A DNA stretch of 64,000 nucleotides from Actinotignum timonense (GCF_030216305.1 NZ_JASOKT010000005.1:1-64000), one strand, 5' to 3'. Numbered from the stretch's first letter, positions 42,719 to 51,868 are shown. Made by a program: numbers and translations. The notes: a model not told the origin generated them from the letters alone.

Positions 42719-44196
42719 TATTCCCCCTTGAGACGGGTGGCGATATGCCACACGCCCGAACCGTGCGAACCTTTGATGAGGAGTGCCCCATCCTCATTGA
42801 GCATATCGGAGAGCGCCGCCTCGGCTTCTTCCCACGCGCCGACCGCGCGGGCGGTGATACCGGCATCACGGGCTGCCTCCGCGAGTGCCGCCATCTGGGG
42901 GCCCACCGCGATGAGGAGGCTCACCCCGGCGGCTTCCAGGGCCGGGAGGAGGGCGAGGTGTTCTTCCCGTGAAGCATCGCCGAGTTCGAGCATATCGCCG
43001 AGAATTGCGGCTTTGCGCCCGCTTCCGAGTTGCCCGAGCGCGGTGATGCCGGCGCGCATAGAGTCCGGGTTGGCATTGTAGGAGTCGTCGATGATGAGGG
43101 TGGAGCCGCGGCGGAATACATCCATACGGTGGGCGCTGGCGGGCCCGCTGGATAGCCCCGCCACGATGGCGGGCAGGCTGACCCCGGCGGCGGCCGCGGC
43201 GGTGGCCGCCGCGAGCGCGTTCATGACCTGGTGTTCTCCCACGAGTCCGAGGTTGATAGTTGAGGTGCACGGTGCGGACGGCGCAGACAGTTCCGACGGT
43301 GCGGACGGCGCGGGCAACGTGTACGGGGCGGATGGCGCGGGGCTAGCTGCGCCGTCGTTCATATGGAGCGTGAAACTGGCCCGACCGTCGCTTCCGAGGG
43401 TGATGTCGCTTGCCGTCACGTCCGCCGGGTTCACGCGCCCGAAAGTGCGTACCCGGCCGCTGGCGACCTGCCCGGCCATGGCCGCCACTCGCGGATCATC
43501 GGCGTTGAGGATGGCGATGCCGTCCTCGCGCAGGCCTTCCACGAGTTCTGCCTTGGCGCGCGCCACGTTCTCGATGCCGCCAAATTCGCCCAGGTGCGCG
43601 CGGGCCACCACCAGCACCACGGCGATATCCGGGGGTGCGATAGAGGTGAGGTAGGCGAGGTTGCCGATATGGTCGGCGCCCATTTCCGCCACCAGGGTGG
43701 CGGTGTTCTCGCCCACACGGAGCACCGTGAGCGGTAAGCCGATTTCGTTATTGAGCGATCCGGGCGGAGCAACCACATCCCCCCGTTCCCGGCATATGGC
43801 GGCGAGAAGATCCTTGGTGGTGGTTTTCCCAACGCTCCCGGTCACCGCAATAACCCGCAAGTCGGGGTTGAGGTGGCGGGCCAGCTCAAGGTTGTGCCGG
43901 GCCAGGCGTCCGAGCGCAGCGGGAATATCATCGACCACGATAATGCGCTCAGCTTCGGCGCCGCCGGCGCGGGCGGCCTGGCCATCTTCGGTGAGAATGA
44001 GGCTGGCCCCTGCTGCGCGCGCCTGGCCGCTCAGGGTATTCGCGTCCACGCGCGCGCCTTTCACGGCGGCAAAAAGCGCGCCGGGCGTGATGGCGCGGGT
44101 ATCGATAACCGCCGCGGTGACCTCGGTATCGCACAACGGTGCGAGCGCGGTCCCGCCGACGGCGGCGATAACCTCCGCGGAGGACATGGAAATCAT
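42718..44196 (-). CDS. murF: UDP-MurNAc-tripeptide-D-Ala-D-Ala ligase
   Basis: A 492-residue Mur ligase with VIDTRAITPGALFAAVKG, the ATP loop VTGSVGKTTTKDLLAAI, EMGADHIGNLAYLTSIAPPDIAVVL and IIDDSYNANPDSMRAGITALG. A Ser/Ala/Pro insert of about 35 residues (about 275-310, NDGAASPAPSAP...SAPSAP) interrupts the central domain; its DNA is repetitive and shares 19 identical bases with lspA. It completes the pentapeptide. ATG at 44196 overlaps the murE stop by four bases. Confidence 0.95.
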   Translation of the reverse strand: MISMSSAEVIAAVGGTALAPLCDTEVTAAVIDTRAITPGALFAAVKGARVDANTLSGQARAAGASLILTEDGQAARAGGAEAERIIVVDDIPAALGRLARHNLELARHLNPDLRVIAVTGSVGKTTTKDLLAAICRERGDVVAPPGSLNNEIGLPLTVLRVGENTATLVAEMGADHIGNLAYLTSIAPPDIAVVLVVARAHLGEFGGIENVARAKAELVEGLREDGIAILNADDPRVAAMAGQVASGRVRTFGRVNPADVTASDITLGSDGRASFTLHMNDGAASPAPSAPYTLPAPSAPSELSAPSAPCTSTINLGLVGEHQVMNALAAATAAAAAGVSLPAIVAGLSSGPASAHRMDVFRRGSTLIIDDSYNANPDSMRAGITALGQLGSGRKAAILGDMLELGDASREEHLALLPALEAAGVSLLIAVGPQMAALAEAARDAGITARAVGAWEEAEAALSDMLNEDGALLIKGSHGSGVWHIATRLKGE

Positions 44197-45806
44197 TGCG
44201 TGTCTTTCTCTTCTTGCGTGTCTTTGTCGAGGGCAACCCGGTTAGTGCGGCCGGAACAATCGCCCTGGCCAACGGAGCTAGCGCGCTCAGCGAGCGCCGC
44301 CCGCGCTACCTCGCGGTCGTCCAGCGGAATGTTACGCCCCCCGGCCACCGGTTGATAAGTTTCGTGCCCACGCCCGGCCAGCAGCACGGTATCCTCCGGT
44401 GCCGCCTCCCGGATGGCGGTGCGCATAGCGGTGGCGCGATCAGCGATGTCCACGATGCGGGCGGGGCTGTGCGCGCTGCGGGCCCCGTCCAGGAGTGCGG
44501 CGCGAATCGGTGCGGGATCTTCTTCGTGCGGATCGTCGTCCGTGATGTAGACGACGTCGGCCAGTTCGGCGACCGCCCGCCCCATCTCGGGGCGCTTGTC
44601 CACATCGCGCTCCCCGGCGCTTCCGGTCACCACGATGAGCTGACCGCTGGTGGTGGGGCGCAGCGCATTGATCGCCAGGCGCAGTGCCGCGGTATTATGC
44701 GCAAAATCAACGACGACGCGCGGCGCGCTACCCACCACTTCCATACGACCGGGGACTTGCGGTGTGAGCCCGGCGCCTACTACGGCGCCAACCGCACCGC
44801 GGTCCGCCCCGCTTTCCAGCACCATGGCCACGGCGAGCGCCGTATTGGCAATATTGAAATCTCCGGGCAGGCCGGTGCGCACCGTCGTCTCCCAGCCGTC
44901 GCTATGAGCCAGGATGAAGGAGGTGACGGGGCCGTGCTCGATATTCCGCACCTGATACCCACTCCTCCCCCCAAGCTGAGAGAACACGGCGAGGGCTACG
45001 GTGGGCACCTCGGTTTCCCCAGCCAGGCGCCTGCCCCACTCATCATCAACGGTAATAACCGCCCGCCGTGAGCACTCCGGGGTGAAAAGGCTGCGCTTGG
45101 CCTGGTAGTAGTTCTCCATGGTGCGGTGGTAATCGAGGTGGTCCCGGGTGAGATTAGTAAATCCAGCCACGCTGAAGACCACGGGGCTGGTACGGTGCTG
45201 CGCCAGCGCGTGGGAGGATACTTCCATGGATACATCCGTCCCGCCCCGTTCCACCAGGAGGGCGAGCAGCGCTTGCAGATCCGCGGGCATGGGCGTGGTC
45301 AGATGCGCCGGGGCGCACAGGTCCGCAATTTTTGTTTCCACGGTTCCCACCAGCCCGGTGGTGCGATCCAGCGCGGTAAGCAGGCCGTCCAGGAGGTACG
45401 TCGTCGTCGTTTTTCCATTGGTGCCGGTCACCGCGAAACTGCGCAAGCATTCGGCGGGTTCCCCGTAGACGCGGGCCGCAATGGCACCCAGGTGCGCGGC
45501 CGGGTCCTCCACCACGAGGAGCGGAAGCTCCACCCCGGCCTGCGCGATAAGAGCAGCCCCGGCGGCGTCGGTGAGGATGGCGCGTGCGCCCCGTTGCGCC
45601 GCCTGGGGGGCAAAGCGCGCCCCGTGGGCGTGAGCGCCGGGCAGCGCCGCGAAAAGCGCCCCCTCATGCACCGCGCGCGAATCGGCGGTCACGGAAGTCA
45701 CGGTGGTCTGCGAGGCCTCGCAACCGGCACCATCCACCTCGGGAAGTTCGGAAACCTCGCGCAGCGCCACCGGACGCACCTGCGGAAGAGGGAATTCGTC
45801 ACTCAC
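44193..45806 (-). CDS. murE: UDP-MurNAc-dipeptide third-residue ligase, probably L-lysine-adding
   Basis: A 537-residue Mur ligase. TSVTADSRAVHEGALFAALPG, VTGTNGKTTTTYLLDGLL, MEVSSHALAQHR and NLTRDHLDYHRTMENYYQAK are typical MurE. The specificity loop reads DDDPHEEDP (about 423-431) rather than the DNPR of diaminopimelate enzymes, as in lysine- or ornithine-type actinobacteria. The GTG start at 45806 shares a base with the ftsI stop (TAGTG). The C-terminus ends in a duplicated KDTQ. Confidence 0.95.
   Translation of the reverse strand: MSDEFPLPQVRPVALREVSELPEVDGAGCEASQTTVTSVTADSRAVHEGALFAALPGAHAHGARFAPQAAQRGARAILTDAAGAALIAQAGVELPLLVVEDPAAHLGAIAARVYGEPAECLRSFAVTGTNGKTTTTYLLDGLLTALDRTTGLVGTVETKIADLCAPAHLTTPMPADLQALLALLVERGGTDVSMEVSSHALAQHRTSPVVFSVAGFTNLTRDHLDYHRTMENYYQAKRSLFTPECSRRAVITVDDEWGRRLAGETEVPTVALAVFSQLGGRSGYQVRNIEHGPVTSFILAHSDGWETTVRTGLPGDFNIANTALAVAMVLESGADRGAVGAVVGAGLTPQVPGRMEVVGSAPRVVVDFAHNTAALRLAINALRPTTSGQLIVVTGSAGERDVDKRPEMGRAVAELADVVYITDDDPHEEDPAPIRAALLDGARSAHSPARIVDIADRATAMRTAIREAAPEDTVLLAGRGHETYQPVAGGRNIPLDDREVARAALAERASSVGQGDCSGRTNRVALDKDTQEEKDTQ
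44196..44225 (-). repeat. 18-bp duplication at the murE 3' end
   Basis: AAAGACACGCAA occurs at 44214-44225 and again at 44196-44207, a period of 18. The second copy runs into the TGA stop. It gives the peptide KDTQEEKDTQ at the end of MurE. Confidence 0.85.
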
Positions 45807-47659
45807 TAGTTGCCTACCTCCGATGAGAACCACGGATATTTGAAGAGGGGGACCGTGCTGGGCGGGACACCCAGGTGCCGCATCGCGAAGGGCGCGAAGT
45901 TCGCGAAAACGGGCACCGCCGTATCCCCACCGTACCCGGCCCCGGCCCCGCCGTAGACCGCTATCGCCACCGCGATCTGCGGGTCTTCGGCCGGGATGGC
46001 CGCAATAAAGGTACCCACGCGGCGGGTGAGGTTTCCGTTGGCGTCCGGAACCTGGGCGGTGCCAGTTTTTCCGGCCACGTTGTAGCCGGGGACTTTCCCG
46101 CGCCATCCGGTGGATTGGTTATTGGTGACCGCCTGCATCATATTCATCATGGTGCGTGAGGATTCCTCGCTCATGACGCGGTGGCTTTCCCCGGGAACGG
46201 TGGGAGTGGTGCGCCCGCTGGCATCGGTGGTGGAGTCCACCACATGGAGCGGGATATAGACTCCCCCGTTGGCGATGGTGGCCCCGATCTGCGCGAGTTG
46301 CACGGTAGTGGCCGCCCAGCCCTGCCCGAACATAGTGGTGTAGCGGTCGCGCTGGCCCCACTGCTCCGGCGGGCGCAGAATGCCGCTCGATTCGGCCGGT
46401 AATTCAATCCCCGTGGGGCTTCCCAGCCCGTAGCTGCGCATATAGTCATAGCGCACGTTATCGTCCACGGTGTCACCGATCTGGACGAGCCCGGTGTTAT
46501 AGGACTGGGCCAGAATCCCCGCCACCGTCATCCCCTGGGTGGGATGCGGGTCGTTATCGGAAATGCTTTCGCCATTGGGCATGGTGATGGTGTCCGGCAC
46601 CGTGAACTGAGTGAGCGGGGTGACGGTGCCGGTATCGATAGCCGCCGTGAAGGTGGGGAGCTTACCGGAGGAGCCCGGCTCGACCGGCGCCTGCACGGCG
46701 CGCGAACCCCAGGAATCCGGATTCGCTTCCTGGAGACGCGAAGGATCAGGTGCGTGGGAATCGGCCAGGGCTAGCACCCGCCCCGTCCCCACTTCGATAA
46801 CAACGGCGGCACCCCAATCCGCGGCATTGGCATCCACTGAAGCATCGAGAGACTCCATGAGGGCGTTTTGCAGATCGCGGTCGATGGTGAGTTTCACACT
46901 CGCACCATTGACCGGATCCACGCGTTCGGTTTTCCCATTCGGTACGACGGCGCCGCCTCCGGCGGTTTGCACCGTCAGGCGCCCATCGGTGCCAGAAAGC
47001 GCGTCATTGAAGGTGCGCTCAATCCCCGCCTGGCCGGTGGGCACCGGATTATCCGCGGTCTCCCCCACGTAACCGAGCACATTTCCGGCCACCGAACCAT
47101 TGGGGTACTCGCGTTTCATGAACTGCTCGGGTTCGATCCCCGGAATTCCCAACGCGTTGATTTCCCGCCATTTTTCGGGGGAAATATCCCGGGCAATATA
47201 CACGAAGGTGGATTTTTTCTCACCGCCTAGGAGGGTGCCTCCCAGTTCCGCGCGATCTACGCCGAGCAGGGGGGCGAGCACTTTCGCTGCTTCTGCCGCC
47301 CCGGTGCCCTCCACGATGAGCTGGTCATTGGCATCCAGGACGTAGTCGCCGTTGTCATCGGTTTGGTAGTGCCGATAGGAGCCGATGAGATTCTGATTGA
47401 CGCCCACGTTATAGCGCTCCACGGAGGTGGCGAGAACCGCCCCGTTGGCATCCACAATATCGCCCCGTTTGGCCTGCAGGGTGTAGGTACGGGTGCGGAA
47501 AGCATCCGCCGAGGCAGCCAGGGCATCGGCGCGAATAAATTGCAGGTCGATGAGCCGTACCCCAAGGATCCCCAGCGCGAAGAAGAAGATAATCGCCATG
47601 GTGCGCACGCGCCGTACGTGCGGCTGCGCGGCCTTCCAGCGGCGAGCTAGTTCCTTCAT
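45806..47659 (-). CDS. ftsI: Septal transpeptidase FtsI (PBP3, class B)
   Basis: A 617-residue class B penicillin-binding protein. A short cytoplasmic part and one membrane helix (about 20-42) precede the dimerisation domain (RGDIVDANGAVLATSVERYNVGVN). The transpeptidase domain has PGSSGKLPT (Ser and Lys of SxxK), SYNTG (SxN) and VAGKTGTAQ (KTG). It cross-links septal wall with FtsW. ATG at 47659 has AAGGAC upstream; the longer frame from 47809 lies in ftsL. Confidence 0.95.
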   Translation of the reverse strand: MKELARRWKAAQPHVRRVRTMAIIFFFALGILGVRLIDLQFIRADALAASADAFRTRTYTLQAKRGDIVDANGAVLATSVERYNVGVNQNLIGSYRHYQTDDNGDYVLDANDQLIVEGTGAAEAAKVLAPLLGVDRAELGGTLLGGEKKSTFVYIARDISPEKWREINALGIPGIEPEQFMKREYPNGSVAGNVLGYVGETADNPVPTGQAGIERTFNDALSGTDGRLTVQTAGGGAVVPNGKTERVDPVNGASVKLTIDRDLQNALMESLDASVDANAADWGAAVVIEVGTGRVLALADSHAPDPSRLQEANPDSWGSRAVQAPVEPGSSGKLPTFTAAIDTGTVTPLTQFTVPDTITMPNGESISDNDPHPTQGMTVAGILAQSYNTGLVQIGDTVDDNVRYDYMRSYGLGSPTGIELPAESSGILRPPEQWGQRDRYTTMFGQGWAATTVQLAQIGATIANGGVYIPLHVVDSTTDASGRTTPTVPGESHRVMSEESSRTMMNMMQAVTNNQSTGWRGKVPGYNVAGKTGTAQVPDANGNLTRRVGTFIAAIPAEDPQIAVAIAVYGGAGAGYGGDTAVPVFANFAPFAMRHLGVPPSTVPLFKYPWFSSEVGN

Positions 47660-47675
47660 GCGCTTGTCCTTCGTG

Positions 47676-48065
47676 TCACTCCCCCGGAATCGGAGCAAGA
47701 ATTGTAGCGGACCCCAGGTCCATATGCTGAACGTCCGTGGCGGGGACGAGGCCGAGGGCCTGCGCGCGTTCCTTAAGGCCTTGCGGAGTGGATGCCCCCA
47801 CCACTTCATCCGTGAGGGTGGACTCCACCGATTGCGCGACCGCCAGCTCCTGCTTGACGGAGCGGATTTCGTACGCCGTGCCTACCATACGCGTATTAAG
47901 CGCGAAAACTGTGGCAAACGCGCCGAAGAAGAGCGCTAGGCAGATGATCACGGTGCCGAGGAAGCCACGGTGTGCCGCAGGAGTGGGGATGAGTGTCAGC
48001 TCGGGACGCCCCGAGATGACGGGACGGGTACGCGGCGCTGCAACAACGTGGGGCTGTGCGCTCAT
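47676..48065 (-). CDS. ftsL: FtsL-like divisome protein
   Basis: A 129-residue bitopic protein. A membrane helix at about 34-56 is followed by a coiled coil ([26 protein letters not shown]) and a C-terminal part [24 protein letters not shown], as in FtsL/FtsB-type proteins. Assignment rests on this layout and on its place between rsmH and ftsI. ATG at 48065 overlaps the rsmH stop by four bases, with GGAGG upstream. Confidence 0.85.
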   Translation of the reverse strand: MSAQPHVVAAPRTRPVISGRPELTLIPTPAAHRGFLGTVIICLALFFGAFATVFALNTRMVGTAYEIRSVKQELAVAQSVESTLTDEVVGASTPQGLKERAQALGLVPATDVQHMDLGSATILAPIPGE

Positions 48066-49048
48066 AGCTGACCTCCGGGGCGAATTTTCTCGGCCGCGCG
48101 TAAGCGAACGGAGGCGGAACGAGAATTGCGGGTGATTTCTTCTTCATCGGCTTGAATAGCTCCTCGGGTGAGGAGTTCCAGCCAGGGTTTATGTTCTTCA
48201 AGTTCAACGGGCAAGCCCCTGGGGGCTCGGGAGGTGGCGCCGGCGGCGAAGGCCCGTTTCACCAAGCGGTCCTCGAGGGACTGGTACGCTTCGACGACGA
48301 TGCGCCCACCCACCCGCAACGTGGCGAGGGCTGCCGGCAGGGCCCGTTCGAGCGTTCCGAGTTCGTCATTCACCGCGATGCGTAGCGCTTGGAAGGTGCG
48401 CTTGGCGGGATTCCCACCGGTGCGCCGCGCCGGGGCGGGAATCGAGGAGCGCACGATCTCCACCAGTTCTCCGGTACGGGCGAGCGGGGCACTGGCGCGC
48501 CGTTCCACAATGGCGGTGGCGATACGGTGGGCGAATTTTTCCTCCCCGTACTCGCGCAGAATCCGAGTGAGCTCCCGCACCGATGCGCTCGCGAGGATAT
48601 CCGCGGCGGTGCGCCCGACCTGGGCGTTCATACGCATATCGAGCGGGGCATCATGGGCGTAGGAGAACCCGCGCTCGGTTTCGTCCAATTGCAGGGAGGA
48701 CACTCCCAAATCCATGAGGATTCCATCCACGGGGCGATTACCCGCTGCCGTGGCCACGTCGTCGTACGTGGTTTGGACGGGGCGGAACCGCTTACCGAAA
48801 CGGGCCAGGCGCTCCCCCGCCAAGGCGATGGCCGCCGGGTCGCGGTCGATTCCGATGACGGTGAGGTTCTCGAAACGCTCGAGGAAAGCTTCGGTGTGCC
48901 CACCCATCCCGAGGGTGCAGTCAATGAGGACGGGAGCGGGAACCTGGAAGGCGGGTGCGAGGAGTTCGATGCAGGTGTCCACGAGCACCGGTGCATGCAG
49001 CGCGTTCCCAGCGGCGCGCGGCGCGCCCGGGGTGCGTGCTGTCTCCAT
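48062..49048 (-). CDS. rsmH: 16S rRNA (cytosine-1402 N4) methyltransferase
   Basis: A 328-residue MraW/Rsm[16 protein letters not shown], the SAM loop [50 protein letters not shown] and [21 protein letters not shown] are diagnostic. It methylates the ribosomal P site. ATG at 49048 has AGAAGGG upstream. The 112-base gap from mraZ is the only sizeable gap in the upper part of the cluster. Confidence 0.97.
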   Translation of the reverse strand: METARTPGAPRAAGNALHAPVLVDTCIELLAPAFQVPAPVLIDCTLGMGGHTEAFLERFENLTVIGIDRDPAAIALAGERLARFGKRFRPVQTTYDDVATAAGNRPVDGILMDLGVSSLQLDETERGFSYAHDAPLDMRMNAQVGRTAADILASASVRELTRILREYGEEKFAHRIATAIVERRASAPLARTGELVEIVRSSIPAPARRTGGNPAKRTFQALRIAVNDELGTLERALPAALATLRVGGRIVVEAYQSLEDRLVKRAFAAGATSRAPRGLPVELEEHKPWLELLTRGAIQADEEEITRNSRSASVRLRAAEKIRPGGQL

Positions 49049-49160
49049 CCTGTGCCCTTCTCATTGCGGCGCCCGCGATAGTGATCCCCCGCGAGCGATC
49101 TGAAGCTGGGGAAGTGCCTCAGAGCTCTCGCGAAAGACCGCCACCGCGATCACGCGATTC

Positions 49161-49592
49161 CTAGAAGAGGCCGGGAATGACCTCTTCCTCCCTATCGGCA
49201 AAAGCCGATTCTTGATCCTCCAGGTAGGCCGCCCACGCGGCGCTATCCCAGATTTCGACCCGGTTGCCCGTGCCGATAACCGCGAGGTTGCGATCCAGAC
49301 TCGCGTAGCTGCGCAGCATTGCCGGGATGGTGATCCGCCCCTGCTTATCAGGGATGTCATCCACGGCGCCGGAGAGCAGCACGCGGGTGTACGACCGCGC
49401 CTCTTTGGACGTCAAGGGGGCTTTAGCCAGGGTTTGCTGCAATTCCACAAAATCCGCGAGCGGAAAAACGTAGATGCAGTGTTCCTGACCGCGCGTCATC
49501 ACCAGCCCGCCCTGGAGCTGGTCACGAAATTTGGCGGGCAGGATGATTCGGCCTTTGTCGTCCAATTTGGGCTCATACGTGCCGAGGAACAT
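49161..49592 (-). CDS. mraZ: MraZ, regulator of the division and wall cluster
   Basis: A 143-residue protein of two SpoVT-AbrB repeats: [25 protein letters not shown] and the second copy [39 protein letters not shown]. MraZ binds repeated sites in front of its own operon. Three GTGGAG repeats lie 29-55 bases upstream. ATG at 49592 has a GAGAGGGGG ribosome site. It is the first gene of the mra/mur/fts unit. Confidence 0.97.
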   Translation of the reverse strand: MFLGTYEPKLDDKGRIILPAKFRDQLQGGLVMTRGQEHCIYVFPLADFVELQQTLAKAPLTSKEARSYTRVLLSGAVDDIPDKQGRITIPAMLRSYASLDRNLAVIGTGNRVEIWDSAAWAAYLEDQESAFADREEEVIPGLF

Positions 49593-49620
49593 CTACCGCA
49601 CCCCCTCTCGTGGCGCTTGC

Positions 49621-49646
49621 CTCCACTTTACTCCACTTTCCTCCAC
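49621..49646 (-). promoter_or_regulatory. MraZ operator: three GTGGAG repeats
   Basis: On the minus strand GTGGAG occurs at 49641-49646, 49631-49636 and 49621-49626, exactly 10 bp apart, ahead of mraZ. Known MraZ sites in other bacteria are three or four short GTGGG-type repeats with 4-5-bp spacers, matching this layout. Confidence 0.75.
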
Positions 49647-49716
49647 CAGTTTGCCACGGCGGGGGTATGTCGCGCTAGTGATTCCTAGAAAAGCGCGCCA
49701 GAACACGGAAAAACGA

Positions 49717-49743
49717 GTGGAGCGCTGGTGGAGTGTGGTGGGG
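49717..49743 (+). promoter_or_regulatory. Second GTGGAG-type array, opposite orientation
   Basis: GTGGAG at 49717 and 49728 and GTGGGG at 49738 on the plus strand, spaced 11 and 10 bp, about 70 bases above the first array. It may be an auxiliary MraZ site. Confidence 0.45.
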
Positions 49744-49875
49744 TGATCAGTGGTGAGTAATCCGTGGTGTAGGGCGCAGGAACGGTGGCGCCTGGAGTGC
49801 GTGGGGCGGTTGGCTCGCTTCGTGGAGCACCGTGGATGGCCCGGCGCGCCCCTGCCCGGCGGCGCCGTCGTACCT

Positions 49876-49922
49876 AAAAAGAAAAAGAAAAACGGTGAGA
49901 GGATCGCTATCCTCTCACCGTT
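49876..49922 (-). terminator. Intrinsic terminator after the DUF3040 gene
   Basis: AACGGTGAGAGGAT (49891-49904) and its perfect complement (49909-49922) form a 14-bp stem with a 4-base loop. On the minus strand a T-rich tract (TTTTCTTTTTC) follows. It isolates the mraZ operon from the gene upstream. Confidence 0.9.
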
Positions 49923-49973
49923 ATGGGTGCTGAGTTTGAGTTACCGGCCGGCTAGGCCGAAACCACAGAGATT

Positions 49974-50381
49974 CTAGTGCTCACCGCGGCGGCGCTTTTC
50001 CCAGATTTCTTGCTGGCGCCGCATAAAGGACGATACACCGCCCGGCCCGGACGACGTTGGCGCCCCGCCGCCTCCTGCGGGCACCGCCACTTTCTCTGTG
50101 TGCACGCCCGCGAGCGCGTACCACACCGAGGCGAACATAATAATGACGCCGAGCAAACCGAGCCACCACATCTTCGGTGCGGAAATTCCCCCGATAAGAA
50201 TGGCGATGCCGGCGACCAGCCCGAGAATCCCCAGTACGAGATTGCGCACGGACAGTTGCCGACTGATGGCTTCCACTTCCGGCGCAGCGGGCTTCATATT
50301 ACGTGCGAAGCTGGGATCCTCGTTGGTGAGCTGCGCTTCCAGCTCCGCGAGCATCTTCTTCTCGTAGTCCGATAGGGCCAC
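49974..50381 (-). CDS. DUF3040 membrane protein
   Basis: A 135-residue protein. The N-terminus ALSDYEKKMLAELEAQLTNEDPSFARNM is the DUF3040 signature, followed by two membrane helices (about 44-66 and 70-92) and a Gly-rich tail ending in charged residues. This family is usual next to mraZ/dinB in actinobacteria; role unknown. The start is GTG at 50381 with AAGGAGG upstream. Confidence 0.88.
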   Translation of the reverse strand: MALSDYEKKMLAELEAQLTNEDPSFARNMKPAAPEVEAISRQLSVRNLVLGILGLVAGIAILIGGISAPKMWWLGLLGVIIMFASVWYALAGVHTEKVAVPAGGGGAPTSSGPGGVSSFMRRQQEIWEKRRRGEH

Positions 50382-50458
50382 TGTGCCTCCTTGTTAATGT
50401 ACTGCTGCCAGTCTACCGTGCGCGGCGCGCCAGCGTCACGATATGTTGTGTCACGATA

Positions 50459-50570
50459 CACCGTCCCGGTGCCCCGTGCGTCCGCCCGGAGCGGAGCTTC
50501 CCGGCGCCGCGCCGCCGCGCACCGTTCCGGCACGTTCAGCCCCGCCGTCGCGCACCGTCCCGGTGCCCCG
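50459..50570 (-). repeat. Repeats overlapping the dinB 3' end
   Basis: An 18-bp word, CACCGTCCCGGTGCCCCG on the plus strand, occurs at 50459-50476 and 50553-50570. Between them a related, shorter copy (GCACCGTTCCGGCAC) lies near 50519. The 50553 copy encodes part of the last residues of DinB (stop at 50536); the others lie after the stop. Confidence 0.85.
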
Positions 50571-51783
50571 TTCCCGGGGACTGCAAGAGACTTGCCGGGC
50601 CGAGCGCCCCGGCTCCGAATCGCGAGCGCACCGCATCCATGGCGCTCTCAGCTTCCCCGCGGCGTGGATCGTCATCGAAAGCGAGCTGCTGGTAGCCGCC
50701 TTGCTCGCTCAGGTTCTCCACGCGCAAGCCCAGGAGCCGCAAGCCGGCGGCGGTAATCTCCACCCCGTCCAGAAGCTCGCGAGCGCGTTCGTAGATCTCG
50801 GCGGCAACCTGGGTGGCTTGCGGCAGTGTTGCCGAGCGGGTGATGGTGGTGAAATCAGGGAAGCGCACCTTAAGGGCGACGGTGCGCCCCACCAGGCCTT
50901 TTGCACGCAGCCGGGCGGCGGTGTCATGCGCCTGGAAAAGCAGAATACGGTGCAATTCGTCCCGGTCAGCCAGAGGATCGAAAAAAGTTTCTTCGCGTCC
51001 GATGGATTTTTCCTCGCGGTTCGGGGTGACGGGGCGCGGGTCGACGCCGCTGGCCAGCTGGAAGAGGTGATCTCCCGCAGCGGTGCCAAGGAGGCGGCGG
51101 AGCTGGTCCGGGCCGGCAGCGGCGACGTCGCCCACCGTTTCGATCCCGTGCAAACGCAACCGTTCTTCGGTGCGCCCGCCCACGCCCCAAAGCGCTCCGG
51201 CGGGTAAGTCGTGCAAAAATTCGAGGGTGGCCGCGGCGGGAATGAGGAGAAGCCCATCCGGTTTGGCGTGCGCGGAGGCAATTTTGGCTACGTGTTTGGT
51301 CGCCGCGATCCCCACGGAGGCCGGCACGCCAACCTCGGCGCGGATGCGAGCGCGCAGCTGCTGGCCGATATGCACAGGTGAGCCAAAGAGCCGGCGCGCT
51401 CCCCCGACGTCCAGAAAAGCTTCGTCCACGGAAAGCTGCTCCACCAGCGGGGTGACCTCCCGCAAAATCGCCATGATTTTTTCTGAAACATCCCGGTAAA
51501 GCTCCAGGCGCGGGGTGAGCATAATGAGATTCGGGCAGCGCCGCCGCGCCTGCCCCACCGGCATCGCGGAATTCACCCCGAAGGCGCGCGCCTCGTAGGA
51601 CGCCGCCGCCACGACGCCCCGTTCCTGACCACCCACCGCGACGGGGCGCCCGCGCAGCTCCGGGTGGTCGAGGAGCTCCACGGATACGAAAAAGGCATCC
51701 ATATCAATATGGAGGATGGGTGTGCCCGAATCGTCATCGCCCCAGGAATGGCGGGCGGCGCGGGATCGCGGTGCGCGTGACAT
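50536..51783 (-). CDS. dinB: DNA polymerase IV (Y family)
   Basis: A 415-residue Y-family polymerase. ILHIDMDAFFVSVE (about residues 23-36) and LSVDEAFLDVGG (about 117-128) carry the catalytic acids; VAAASYEARAFGVNSAMP and VGIAATKHVAKIASAHAKPDG are conserved. The little-finger domain follows. No clear beta-clamp motif is seen; the last 40 residues are a Gly/Arg-rich tail from repeated DNA. It copies past damage. ATG at 51783 has GGAGGG upstream. No SOS box was seen before it. Confidence 0.94.
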   Translation of the reverse strand: MSRAPRSRAARHSWGDDDSGTPILHIDMDAFFVSVELLDHPELRGRPVAVGGQERGVVAAASYEARAFGVNSAMPVGQARRRCPNLIMLTPRLELYRDVSEKIMAILREVTPLVEQLSVDEAFLDVGGARRLFGSPVHIGQQLRARIRAEVGVPASVGIAATKHVAKIASAHAKPDGLLLIPAAATLEFLHDLPAGALWGVGGRTEERLRLHGIETVGDVAAAGPDQLRRLLGTAAGDHLFQLASGVDPRPVTPNREEKSIGREETFFDPLADRDELHRILLFQAHDTAARLRAKGLVGRTVALKVRFPDFTTITRSATLPQATQVAAEIYERARELLDGVEITAAGLRLLGLRVENLSEQGGYQQLAFDDDPRRGEAESAMDAVRSRFGAGALGPASLLQSPGTGHRDGARRRG

Positions 51784-51862
51784 GAGCCCTCCGTTCCCTC
51801 TCGCTCCAATTTTGCGCGTGGTTTCGTTTTCTGAGTTCCCCTCGCGAAGGCGCGCTCTCCAT

Positions 51863-51868
51863 TAGGCT
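51863..51868 (+). promoter_or_regulatory. -10 element of the spermidine-synthase-like gene (leaderless)
   Basis: TAGGCT with six bases to the GTG start at 51875 and no ribosome site. Confidence 0.5.

Larger units (their letters stand above)
49593..49973. other. Control region upstream of mraZ
   Basis: No gene is supported in this 381-bp gap. From left to right it holds the MraZ-type repeat array (49621-49646), a second GTGGAG/GTGGGG array in the other direction (49717-49743), one copy of the GCGCCGTCGTACC repeat (49862) and the terminator of the upstream DUF3040 gene (49876-49922). Confidence 0.6.

Noticed and set aside
49750..49977. 75-codon plus-strand frame in the mraZ upstream gap
   Set aside because: It runs through the perfect 14-bp terminator hairpin and has no ribosome site or recognisable domain.
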